64,000 nucleotides of DNA from Rhodosorus marinus (Eukaryota; Rhodophyta; Stylonematophyceae; Stylonematales; Stylonemataceae). The notes beneath the pieces are model-generated. The model made no database searches, was not told the origin of the DNA, and worked only from the letters and a program-made list of their open reading frames with translations. Below, one piece after another: positions 22,901-32,514 of the stretch. A program made the translations under genes and the position numbers. The stretch lies in the NCBI GenBank assembly GCA_029953675.1, contig JAMWBK010000008.1:1583001-1647000 (forward strand). The letters are read 5' to 3'. The stretch's first letter is position 1. Every line of letters starts with the position of its first letter.

Positions 22901-23809
22901 GAGGAGATGAGGAGCTATGACCGAGTCATCGCGGAGGAGCCGTACGCTGCCCTTATTTCTGCGCACCGCCACGCTGGAGATTTGGCAAGTGCAGAGGCAG
23001 TTCTCGAAGAGCAGCGCGAAAACGGCGTGGAGCCGGGCAGGCTCTCCTACCGAGAGCTTGTCAGAGGGTATAGCGACCAGGGTATTGTCGACGAGGCGCT
23101 GAAGCACTTCGAGAAGATGAACGAAAGCGACGAACAGAACGAAGGCATGACGCCAATCGAGTGCATCTACGAAGACCTACTGGGCGCATTCCTGAATGCC
23201 GGAAGGCACGAAGAGCTGAACCAACTCTTCGAGAGGATGCGCGAGGACGTTCGTGTACAAGTCACATTGCGTGCACTTGGGTTGCTGCTCCGGTCGAAGC
23301 GGGAGAGCGAGGCTCACGATGAGGTCGAATCGGTTTTCGCGGGGATAAGCAAACACGACGTAAACTGCTGGAACGAAGTTTTACAGTCCCGTGCCGAACG
23401 GGGACACTGGGGCGGGGTCATGTCTGGATTCATCAATATGCAGGCTGAGGACGTCGTAGCTGACTGCGAAAGCTATAGGATTCTCACCTCTGCACATCAT
23501 TCCGCGGATGACGTAGACGGGGTTGTCTGGAGTGTGAGAAAGTGGGGTGAGTCGGGTGAGGCTATGGATGTAGAGTTCATCGAGGAGATTATCTCGGCGA
23601 CGCACGAGCTTCAGGGGAAGCTCGACGCTAGGCAGGTTTGGAAGGAAGCTAGTCGCTGGATGCCGACGACAAGCGTGAGTTTCGAAGAGAGCCTGGGACA
23701 GATCACTGAAGAGGAGAAGTTGCTTGAAATGGCTTCGCGTCTCGAGGAGGAGGCTATGGCGGAGAAAGGGATCGAGATCGAGCGAGAAATGCTCGAAGCA
23801 TCATCCTGA
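19928..23809 (+). CDS. Large P-class pentatricopeptide repeat (PPR) protein
   Basis: 1293 residues from the ATG at 19928; the frame is open further up but only with a TTG. A pyrimidine tract ending in TTTCCAG lies directly before this ATG, so a 5'-leader intron is likely. The first 60 residues are poor in acids and could be an organelle-targeting sequence. A basic, lysine/arginine-rich segment follows (RRRERKRRK and beyond). From about residue 200 to 1250 the chain is tandem 35-residue helical-hairpin repeats of the form TYNALI-AYA-G-A---F-EM---G--P, roughly 25 or more. I see no E, DYW or SMR domain, so it is P-class. Such proteins bind single-stranded organelle RNA and act in its processing, stability or translation. 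The RNA target and organelle are not readable here. Confidence 0.92.
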   Translation: MGGNKMNFDCLQVSVSCGLSFTSSGELLGLGQVHGGQRRQVCESSGRNVRGRVYMVAKSQKPKFSPLPRDPLPDDGAFLPIDIIDEDEIGPSKDPRRRERKRRKNEKPIGYREYIKKIRSCYKTWKKYRGTYGIQELLVKLSYGLNVDWRNSMNVKALRRKFRAWRARGGAPSEEEYKEAVKMVTDATITQEQIELGHRVVEALQSVKTWQRTEKMPDLESLREILIDLAQCGAYKEMRQVIKEMLRQDREVDAEMFFCLIHACVLGDHMEGAAATLKRMKSRKTIPTVYMYNYIIRAWSYSRELRFFRLTRTFEVEMKNRKIEPNIETYEVIFDGYAKTNNLKDAPRTWETMRRRRVDPSVECYNGYMDCHAGRGDVLACKSLWNEMTQRGLEPNANSYGALIRAYANAGEFDDAREIEREMMEDRGFRPTLKSHNAMICAYAKIGDMEGSIARFKELRNSAVTPSLETYGLMVAGYAESGDVERAIAVYRHVLDRGMKPNLAMYNAVLSALALAGRYEEAKKFILKFRKGRRVTPDDYSLKHLIDACANAGFLGGAKDAFHTTQMILRLRPVLLTWNSMLRACALCDDLEATQLFFKKLKRNKRSRENSESYNWVVVAYARARKFQEMDSMLDTMVRAGFSRNLESSKAMVKAFRVVDDLERASEAFEEMMRQRITPDAEICNEMIEMFLEHEELERALSVFVDMQQVDVAPDTRTYNALIKVQTERRAMVEVLAVHEEMRLRKVKPDTETYCNRIAAFGAFGDLYNAVGVFLETEVEDAVVPTNTRIYAALINAHAINNALSGAVETFARMRKRGLKPDSVSYTALIDAYSRCGDGLSAVRAFREMEHLNLSLSESSYATVVKAHGRMKDLPNAKRFYEELLLAQVRETTEVINSLIFVHCQVGNPDEALALLRRMQEREQVPKLKPDGESFELVLTALCNEGRVEEAEKLFEEMITRQRLKPSREAFVAIMGGYAARGDVASIRSRVEEMRSYDRVIAEEPYAALISAHRHAGDLASAEAVLEEQRENGVEPGRLSYRELVRGYSDQGIVDEALKHFEKMNESDEQNEGMTPIECIYEDLLGAFLNAGRHEELNQLFERMREDVRVQVTLRALGLLLRSKRESEAHDEVESVFAGISKHDVNCWNEVLQSRAERGHWGGVMSGFINMQAEDVVADCESYRILTSAHHSADDVDGVVWSVRKWGESGEAMDVEFIEEIISATHELQGKLDARQVWKEASRWMPTTSVSFEESLGQITEEEKLLEMASRLEEEAMAEKGIEIEREMLEASS

Positions 23810-26333
23810 TCACAGGCAACAGGCAGAAGTTTCGAAGTAGGACCGTGTAAAGAAGAAGGTAATTTGTTGCGGGAGCGTAGAAATCCAGTAAAGAATGATA
23901 GGACACGACTCCAGACTCGTCCACCACTCAGACCTTCGGAGAGACGGTATCACCCCCAGTCTCATGAACCGCGAAGCAATTCCCGAAAAAGCTGAGATCC
24001 TGTCAAACTTTCACCCCGCTGTCCTGAACCGAGCTGGAGAATGATTTCAAAACCCCGAATATGCGCGCTAAGCACAGGTCTACAGGGACCTAATCAGACA
24101 AGGCAGCTCGCTAGGAGTGACCGCCAGGGAAGCATCGTGGTAGTCTTTGCTGGTGCCAAAGCCAGAGAGCTGGTATTCTTGCCACACATGGTCCACAAAC
24201 TGCCCCTGGCAGAGCTGCATTGTGATGGTTGACAGCGCTCAGTTCAGAGTGTGGGAGAGGGGAAGGTGAAGCCGGAACTCACCCTCCCGAAACCCTGCTC
24301 CAGAGCCGTAGTTCACCTGCAAAACCAAAGTACGAATTCTAGCGTTGTACTTGCGCCGATCAATATTTTCAATCAAACGAGCCGGAATCGCCGTATTCAT
24401 TCATTTATCTTGCCGATTTCATAAATACCTCTGTTTTCGTATCAAAGCGAGGTTTCCAGAGAGCAAACACCACGATTCTGAAACGGAATCCAGGGTACAA
24501 GTCGAAACGAAGTATGGACAGATCGGTTTTAATCGGAGGCAAAGGTCCACGAGTGAGGTACGCTCGTGATGGACGCGCAGACCTCGCCTCCAGAACTGAG
24601 GCAGTGTTCCAGCGTCAGAGATATCAGAGATATCAGACCTCAAAAGAAGCAATGAGTCGAAGCATCATTACGATCGCGGTAAAACACCCCAGCCCTATCC
24701 CGGAAATGCAAAGGCCTCTATCACTACAGGGGATATACCGATGAAAAAGATGCCGACTGCAAAATTCCACAGCGTTGGCGAAGCCACCCAAACAGTATAC
24801 AGCTCTATCTCTTCCTCTAGGGCATTGGTTTCTCGTCCGCTTGACGTCTATTGCTCGATCAAGGGCTCCACACACCTTGAAGAAGATTTTCGCCATGAGT
24901 TCAGTCAATATTGACCAGCGTTTGACTGATAATCAATCAATATAGAAACCGAAGAAGAAAACCTTTGGCAACGGGATTTTCGACAATTTCTTTTCCAGCG
25001 TTTTGGGGGGTTGTGGAGGCCTTTTTCTTTTTGGAGAGACCGGTGAATACAATCCAAAATATTTTCAAAACCATAGGACGATCTTGCGTCTGTTTCCACC
25101 CTTTTGCACTATTTCGATTTCACAGCAAGAGACTATATCAGACAGGCTATAAACTGTATATGAAGTTTGTTTGATTTATATTACATATATGATAATACGG
25201 TATAAATAGTCCTTATGAAATTGGGGGGGGTTTCCAAACCAAAAAAAAAGCCAAAAAAGCCAAAAAAAAGCACGCAGCAAAAGAGGACGAAAGACCCTCT
25301 TCTGGCACCTGCGTCTTCTGTCTGACCACTTGCCTTCCGTTTGGCACCAAAAACCAGAAAAAAATCTCCAACCGATATTCTGCGGAAAATTAATTGTATT
25401 TAAACTGTCTTATTTCACCTCTAGTTCTACTTTTTGGAGATCTTGGCCCAGGGAAAGCGATATATTCTCTTCCCTTATGAGCCCCCTGTGAATAAAATTT
25501 CAAAAGTGGTCTTTTCTATTGGAGACTCGTCGGAGAATGTAACCAATCCAATACAAACAGCTTGATCTTCCCTTGTTACAATCTAAATTCTTATCAAAAC
25601 ATTTCCTTACTGACTACGTTTTCCGGGCCCTCCCTCCCCCAAGACAGCCTATGCTACCAACCCCCATACGAAGAAACGATAATTTAACGCAAATATTCTG
25701 GAATAAAATAATAATAACGTATTAACAATAATATTACCGTATATCTTATCAGGAAGCTTTTTTCCAACCAAACTCTTTTTTCTCGTCCCTTTTTTTTCTT
25801 CCGGAATCCACCGACTCGTCTGTCCCAAATTAATATATACATCCAACCTTACCCAAACCCACTGACATAGCAATATAACTACAAAAATATACTATATTTC
25901 AAATATATAGATCAAAATCAAAACCTTAAATATTCCAATTCCGCACTAACACGACCTTTTCAGCTCGAGCTTTGTCCTTATAAACAAACTTTTTAGTCAA
26001 TAACATGACATAGATTAATCTTCATATGTAGACTGTTTTTTTGGATACCAACCTTCTTTTGTGTACTAGTTCCATTTTGCGTGTTGAATTGTGGAACTTG
26101 TCTCTTTCCCAAACCAAGTCGGGAGGCTGGAAACACCTCCCCCCCTTAAGAGCGGTGGGGGGGTTACCATGGAGTAGTGGGGTGATGGGGAGGGAAGGAG
26201 TTGGACGGAGGTCTGTGAGTATTTCTTTTAGGGGTGTGGGGGGGGGGGGGGACTGAATTGATAATAGTCAATAGTTCCTAGAAAGGGAGGAGTCGTGGTA
26301 TGCTTTTCAGTGGGTTTTTGGGAGTGGGTGGGA
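23810..26333. other. Gene-free stretch
   Basis: No ORF above 91 codons and none with motifs. Much of 24900-26050 is AT-rich with poly-A runs. A GA-poor, G-run-rich block (26150-26252, including a run of about 14 G) lies just before the bHLH gene. The PPR 3' end and the bHLH promoter must be within it. Confidence 0.4.
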
Positions 26334-27245
26334 ATGATGTGTATACAAGAGATGAGTGAGAGTTCTGGGAGGAATACTGGGAGTGAGGAAGGGGCGACGA
26401 GTGCGAAGCGTGCGAAGAAGGAGGTTGGTGTGTTGGAGGAGGAGGAGGGAGGGGGTGGTGGGGGGGAGGCTAATGCGTCGGCGACTTCGAAGAAGGAGCA
26501 CCAGCGACGGCACACGCAGAACTCGCGGGCCAAGCTGAACTCCAAGTTTGATGAGCTTCTGGCGCTGATACAGCCGCTTTACAATGTTGATAGGAGGCAT
26601 ACGCCTCACCGCTCTGAGGTCCTGGACTATGCGATACATGCCTACAACGACCTGACGGAGAGGAAGATTTTCCTCGAGACGGAGATCGCTTTGAGCTCAG
26701 AGAAGAGCCTGAATACTTACCTCAAGTCCTTCGTCGAGTCTAACATGGATATCACCAGCGTGCTGGAGTTTTACGTGTCCATGATATGCGCGAAGAAGCA
26801 ATGGCGGTACGGTGAGGTATGGAGACCGAACGGGTCTTCAGGGTTATTGACGCTCACAGGCTCTGCAATTCATCGGACGGTCATGGGGGAGGAACTGGAA
26901 CGAGTGAGGAGGTTCCTCGCTGAAAGCCGGTCCCTGGAGATTCGACCTCCCGAGGACCTCATCGGCCGCGTCTTTGTAACGCAGAGAACGGAGTGGATGA
27001 ACGATCTCGAGGACGCAGAGGTGTTCGTGCGAGCACAATCTGCAAAGAACGCCAGCCTGAAATCCGTCTTCGCGTTGCCTATCTGCGATCGAAACAACAA
27101 CATTCTGGCTGTCACAACCTTCTTCTCTCAGGAGGTCAGAGAATATGACTCAACAACGGTCAGCCTGTCTTCTGAACTTGGCGAATCCGTCGTTCATGCC
27201 TTTGATGAGATCCTCGCGAGCAAACAAGGCCAAGCTTCGACATGA
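26334..27245 (+). CDS. bHLH transcription factor with C-terminal GAF domain
   Basis: 303 residues, one exon, from the first in-frame ATG (26334); ATGs at 26337 and 26352 are alternatives. Residues 1-52 are low-complexity, with Glu and Gly runs and a short KRAKK basic patch. The bHLH spans about 53-111: basic HQRRHTQNSRAKLN, helix 1 KFDELLALIQPL, a short loop, helix 2 RSEVLDYAIHAYNDL. From about 138 to 292 the sequence matches a GAF domain: VLEFYVSMICAKKQWRYGEVW, then LIGRVFVTQRTEWMNDL, then LKSVFALPI and NILAVTTFF. GAF domains bind small ligands or chromophores or dimerise. No chromophore cysteine can be assigned confidently. It is expected in the nucleus as an E-box-type DNA-binding dimer; the ligand and targets are unknown. 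Confidence 0.8.
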   Translation: MMCIQEMSESSGRNTGSEEGATSAKRAKKEVGVLEEEEGGGGGGEANASATSKKEHQRRHTQNSRAKLNSKFDELLALIQPLYNVDRRHTPHRSEVLDYAIHAYNDLTERKIFLETEIALSSEKSLNTYLKSFVESNMDITSVLEFYVSMICAKKQWRYGEVWRPNGSSGLLTLTGSAIHRTVMGEELERVRRFLAESRSLEIRPPEDLIGRVFVTQRTEWMNDLEDAEVFVRAQSAKNASLKSVFALPICDRNNNILAVTTFFSQEVREYDSTTVSLSSELGESVVHAFDEILASKQGQAST

Positions 27246-28764
27246 TGGTCAACACCGCTTGTCGTTTGAGACCTTTCCGTCTCTGACTGAAACCCGAAAA
27301 AGGGGGGAAAACAAGAACAGAATTGGGTGGGTGGGTGGGAGGGAGGGAAGGAGAGAGAGAAGAGGAGAAACCAACTGAAGAACGAAATTTTGCAGAAAGA
27401 GAGACACAAAAACTGCGCTTAATGCGTCAACAAACCCCAACTTTAGAAGAAAAAACTAGACTAGATTCAATTCAATCCCGAACTCTTCGCGCGGGCGGTC
27501 AGGCTTGTTGAATTGAGAGGCGGAAGTGTGAGGCCCACGGTGAGCCGTTTAGATGCACAAACGGCTGCTACTTCATCCAGCTGAGCCCCTCGACCAGAGC
27601 GCGGCGGGATGAAAATTTTTAATGCTATCAACTTTCTTTGTCAGGGCTTCTATGGAGCTTTCATTTCCACGTAGTAAAAGGGTAACGCTTGTATTGGAGC
27701 TGTATCCATCTGTCAGTGGCGGTGTACAATTGGCAACTACCACCGTTTGTGACCTGGGCGCGGCTAGGGAAGCCTTGTTCGTTCTCTGGCGCCATGAACC
27801 AACTACCTCCTTGTCGACGTAGTGACTCTAGGACGTAGTCACGTCACGGTAGAGAAATTGCGGAGATAGACGAAACGCTCCACTGCCATGAAGGCTTTCC
27901 TAGCTAGAGAACCGTGACGAAAGCGTGCGAATATTCTCATCCTATTGCTACCAATAGCAGTTTTTTTGTTGGATCTTCGCTCATCTCGGTGGTCAAGCAT
28001 ATTTTCAGTGGATTCAGGATCCGACCGTCCCTGCGACCAGACCAAGACAGGCGCTGGAGAGGAGCTAATGCAGTCTTGCGATTCGCTCATCTCGGTGGTC
28101 AATCATATTTGCAGTGGATTCAGGATCCGAACGTCCCTCAGGGAGTTCAGTTCTCTAGAGACATTTGCTATAGAAGCGATGAGAGAACAACAGGGGATAC
28201 CAGGCATCATGAAAACCAGTTCCCCTATCCAGTGCAGGCCAGTCCGAGCAAGGGCTCCAAAGGGTTCAGCAGCTCAAGGGGATCCAGAAGACTAGCCGAG
28301 AACGGGCAAAAGCTTCCTTACCAAATTTGCCTAGAGACAGGTTGTCCTTTTGTGAATTCCAGATTATCGACGTGATAATCCTAAATCTTGATTTTTATCT
28401 AAATATTGTACCTAAATATGCTCTAATTACAATAAAACAATTTCCCAACACAGAATTAGCTGTTTCAGCCAATCAACATCGAGCCAATTACTACGAAGCG
28501 ATACAATTGGTCAAAATTATGATAGTAGTGAGTAATCTGGATCGCTCGATGCCCAGAAGTAGCCAAAAGTCGTTGGGAGAAGTTCGACAGCTGCCAACGA
28601 AGGGATTCAATGCTGTTCAAAAGCCCACTCAGTGCTTCGAGGCAATGAACTCTTCCCAATAACGGCCTCGTGAGCTGAACTGAGAGGACGCTGGCTTTGA
28701 ACAGTGCCACCTGAAAACGCTTCACGGGTACGCCCAGCAAGAAGTCTCCCGAGGTTTGGAGGGT
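27246..28764. other. Gene-free stretch with an internal duplication
   Basis: Intergenic region between the bHLH gene (+) and the signal peptidase (-), so both 3' ends are here. A GGGA/GGGT-rich tract lies at 27320-27370. The only structure I see is the 106-bp-spaced duplication listed separately. An overlapping 153-codon ORF (27914-28375 +) spans that duplication and has no recognisable domain. Confidence 0.4.
27978..28145. repeat. Direct duplication, period 106 bp
   Basis: The segment beginning CGCTCATCTCGGTGGTCAA at 27978 recurs at 28084. About 60 bases are near-identical, ending in GTGGATTCAGGATCCGA..GTCCCT. The rest of the interval is not clearly repeated. Confidence 0.75.
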
Positions 28765-29815
28765 TTACTTCAGCTCCTCCACGCGCACACTGTGCTTGAG
28801 GGTGTTCCACAGTCGAACGATCGGCCTTGCGACGATGTTTTGCATCTTCAGAGGTCCCCAGAAACGGGAGTCGACGCTTCTTCCAGGATTATCGCCCAGC
28901 ACGAATACCTCGTCGTCGGAGAGTTTCATGTGCTGCTCAGCAAACGCTCGAGTTCCCTCCGCGCCGTCAGAAGTAGCCCTGCTCCCAACTCTGTTTCCGT
29001 TGATCTCGACCGATCCTCGAGCATCAATGTGGACCAGGTCACCAGGGCAACCAACTATTCGCTTGACAAAGAGGTCGCGGGTGCGCAGCTCTGTATTTCC
29101 CACTCGGCGTACGTACTCACGAAGCTCTTCGGGAGGACTGAAGAACACGATGTCATCCCTTCGACACCCTACGTTTCCAATTCTGCTGCTCAGATACTGA
29201 ACAAGGACCGCATCGCCACGATTCAGGGTCGGAACCATGCTCTCGCTGGGCACATACGCAATCGAGAACACGTTGCGAAGCACGAACGCCGCGATAACCA
29301 CACACAACGACAGCTGAACATAGGACGCGCTCGTGATCAAAATATCGTCCCAAAAGCTTACTATACATCCTTCCTTTATGCTCACCACTACCGGCCAATT
29401 CCGCTCAAATCTGACAAAAAAAGAGAGGAAGAGCTTCAGGACAACTTCTTCCTCAAATAAAAGCCAAGTAGAGAAGTCCCTACCTGGGTAGAATTCGGGT
29501 AGCCGGTCGAAGGTGGAGGAAAACGTTCGCCGGATCAGTCCCCTCAGGTACTAACGAAAGCTTCGTCATCGATCCCTCAGCCTCTTCAACCTGAATCGCC
29601 TCCACCTGATAGCTCACATGCCTATAAATACCCTTCCGGAATAACTCTCCGCTGGTCTGTAAATGTCTCGGACACACCACATCACCCACCTTGAGCTGTC
29701 TGTTCTCAGCCGCTCTACTCGCCAGCACATCAAGAAGACAACATGCTCCTTTTGTCCTTCGCCTCTCCTTCGTTAGTACAAAACCTCCAACGAAGCACAA
29801 TCTAAACTCGTCCAT
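28765..29815 (-). CDS. Thylakoidal-type type I signal peptidase with extra N-terminal domain
   Basis: Two exons (29815-29484 and 29410-28765) with a 73-nt intron. The donor is CCCAG|GTAGGG, the acceptor is TTTTTTTGTCAG|ATTTG, and phase and frame match, giving 325 residues. The peptidase part has a membrane segment near 146-160, box B PSESMVPTL (catalytic Ser about 168), box D FVKRIVGCPGD (catalytic Lys about 227) and box E VLGDNPGRSVDSRFWGPL. The last matches the GDN..S.DS..WGPL form of plastid Plsp1/TPP better than mitochondrial IMP. It would remove lumen-targeting signals at the thylakoid or plastid membrane. Residues about 41-111 form an additional beta-rich domain (LKVGDVVCPRHL...VFLHLRPATRI) that I do not recognise. 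The ORF of the second exon alone would begin at GTG, so splicing explains it better. The start Met could also be upstream if another exon exists. Confidence 0.82.
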
Positions 29816-30596
29816 ACCAGGACAGGATGTGCCAGGCTTTTCCACCAGCGGCTCCCCTTGCCCTTATCAGTTGTTGACGACACCCCCACAAAACTATCAA
29901 CCAATCTGATCACTTCTCGGCGAAGAAAAATGAGCTCCGTTTGCTCACAGGACACAACTTCAGGAAAATCACGTCGTCCTCACCTTCCCCTGCCCGACAA
30001 CCTGTGAGGAAAGATGGACCCCCGTGTTGCTGTTCTCCTTCCCCAACGAGGAAGACGGAAACTCAGTTCACATCAACGACAAGGCGCGAAGAATCGGGTC
30101 GAGGCAATGAAGGACTCCCTCCGTTTCCGGATGAGGCGGTAAAGACAGACCCGCTCTCTTGATTGCATATGCAAACGGGCCGGCTGGTGCCGGGAACCGG
30201 TAACCAGGAAGCGGACGGGTTGACGGTTTCCGATTTCGTGCGGACGTCCGCTCTACGGCAAAGCGTTTCTCTTGGTTTCCTTTAGGTTGCCCAGCCCTTT
30301 TCTTTATTTATCTGAAGCAGCTTCCTTTCCTTATCGACCGCTTGATTGGCACCGCGCTCCGCGCTGGCTTGAGGATCATACCGGGCTCTTCCGTATTGAC
30401 GGTCCAGTGGGGTCTGGTTTTTTCCTCGTCACGCGCGGAGGAGGAGGAGCAAGTGCTGGAAAGAGCGACCAAAACCCGGGAGTTGGTTCCGATCTAAAAA
30501 TCTAAAAATAAACTATTCACAAAGCGAGAAAACCGGCTTCATATGACTCTCACTGGTTGGGGAAATAATTTCATCGAGTAACGACTTTCGACAATA
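29816..30596. other. Intergenic, no recognised gene
   Basis: Upstream region of the signal peptidase and downstream region of the PP2A subunit. The 77-codon ORF at 30272-30505 has no family resemblance. No convincing TATA box was seen. Confidence 0.4.
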
Positions 30597-32514
30597 TCAC
30601 CTCACTTCCTCATCATCGTCGTCTTCTCCATCGGCCTTGGGCAATTGTCTCTTCAACTCTGTACAGTTCAAGTCCACTCCGTTCTCCTTGCTCCGGTACT
30701 CCGACGAGGTCCGAGCAATCTCAAGTAGCTCTGAGATGGACGACATTGGACGTATGGTTCCGTTCCATTCCGATTCAGAGGTCAGGTTCAGGTCTTCGCT
30801 GAGCTTGGCCTTCAACCTAGCCACACGTTCTCTTCTCATTAGACTTCGTTCGTCCTCGTTGAAGCATCTGTCGTACAGCTGTGGGTCCATCTCGCTCAGC
30901 AGTCTCTGGACGTGACAGGACAATAGGACAACCTGCTGGTTCCAGTGCCTCCGCTCGTTGTCCCTGAGCGCTGGAATGATCGCGGGCATCGCAACCTCAC
31001 GATAATGCATGATACAGTTCACCACGTACTCATTGTTCCAGAGGAGCAGCGCCCGCTCCGCTACTTGAAAGTGCTGCGATGCTATCGAGCCCGCAATCCT
31101 CCCGAACAGCGGCTCCACAACCGAACTCAATTCCTCCACTTCCACCAGCTCCAAAAGTTCCTCAAGCTCGGCAAGAAAAAGAACCTAAAGCGATAGAGAT
31201 TTCACGCAAGGGCGGGGAAAGAACACCTCCGTTCAGCTCTGCTTCAGTACCAAGCCGGTAGGAGAACAAGATCTCTTTGGATGTTTAACTAGGTTCGCGA
31301 ACGCACCTCTTTTCTGCTCTGAACCCTCGGCCAGTACTTGCAGAGGCCCTTGATCACATCGATCGATAAACTCGTATCCTTCTCGACGAACAGGGTGATG
31401 CAGAAGCTTAGCTGGACGTGGTAGGTGGCAAGTCCGGCGGGTACGTGGAGGGGTATCAAAGCTGTCCTAAGGAACTCCTTATGCTCGTCGCGGAGCGGAA
31501 GCGCAAAGCCGTTGATGATGGATCCGAGGATCTCCAGCAGTTCGGCTACTCCGTTGAATCGCTGGAGTTCGTAGATGTACCGCTGGAAGAGGTCGGTGAT
31601 GCTGCTCCGGATGAATCCGCGAAGCGGGATGATGCGACTGTAGGCGCTGTGCAGGATCGTCTTCAGTTGCTCCCTTTCGCGCATGTCTTCGCTGTCGAAA
31701 AGGTCCAACAAACGGAGGATGAAGTCCTTGGTAACCACCGTTTGCATCAAGAACACGTCAGCTCGAGGGTGGGCAATGAAACGCTGAAGGACACCATAGA
31801 CCAGCTCAACGTGCACCCAGGCTGGCTCCAAGCTCCGAGACTGGTCATCAGGTTCGCTGTAGTTGACCAAACCTTCCCGCGTAGGGACCCGCCTGAACAG
31901 GTTCGCGGATACCATGGATATCAGTGGAGGATAGATCCTCATCGGGAAGGCATCCTTCATCGGCTGATCCATATAGTCTATCAGCTCCTCCAGAGTTTGT
32001 GTTTTCAACGACTCCCTCTTCAGATGCCCATTCGGAAGGTTGAAGTTAATTCGTTCATGACAGAGTGACAGCTTGTGGATGAAAAGGTCGCACTGAGCAT
32101 CAAATGAAGGGACATCTACGTTGTCACAAAATTTATCATCCTCATTCAATTTTGTTTTCGTAGTGAGGGTTCAATCAAAAGCCGCAGATCAATTTTACTC
32201 CCAAGCGCGCTCACCTTTCAAAGCTGGCAAGCCTTCCCATCCCTGCCGCCCCATTTGGGGGCGGGTTGGGAAATTTTGTCCTTCTTCGCAGCCGGAGCGC
32301 AACCACAAAAAGGAAAGAGAGGGCCCAGAATCTCTCCGCTCAAACAAACAAACAAACACACACACACACACACACACACCTCTTTCTCTTTCCTAGTCTC
32401 GCTCTCTGCCCTCTCTCTTCCCCCCTCCTCCCCTCCCCCCCAACACCCACTTTTCAATCAAGTCGGTAAAGGTGGAACCCGATGGTCTACCTGAAAATCA
32501 TCCATGCTAGCCAT
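30597..32514 (-). CDS. Protein phosphatase 2A B56 (B') regulatory subunit
   Basis: Predicted as three exons: 32514-32491, 32140-31307 and 31184-30597; 481 residues. The second intron (122 nt) is firm: KE|V joins exactly as in the B56 consensus KEVMFLNELEE, with donor GAG|GTGCGT and acceptor CGCTTTAG|GTT. The first intron (350 nt) and an 8-codon first exon (MASMDDFQ) are a proposal. They rest on a good donor (TTTTCAG|GTAGAC), phase 0 on both sides and the absence of any usable ATG before the conserved LFIHKLSLCHE block. Conserved B56 landmarks include PPLISMVSANLFR, AWVHVELVYGVLQRFI, LLDLFDSEDMREREQLKTILHS and SQHFQVAERALLLWNNEYVV. B56 subunits pack HEAT-like repeats against the PP2A core and select substrates. 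The C-terminal tail is acidic (DGEDDDDEEV). Confidence 0.9.
32341..32379. repeat. (CAAA)n/(CA)n microsatellite
   Basis: About four CAAA units run into about eleven CA units, followed by a CT-rich tract. It lies inside the proposed first intron of the B56 gene. Confidence 0.9.

Noticed and set aside
29480-29845. Stand-alone 121-residue minus-strand gene
   Set aside because: It begins with GTG and ends just after a strong splice donor; joined in phase to the next exon it makes one signal peptidase gene.
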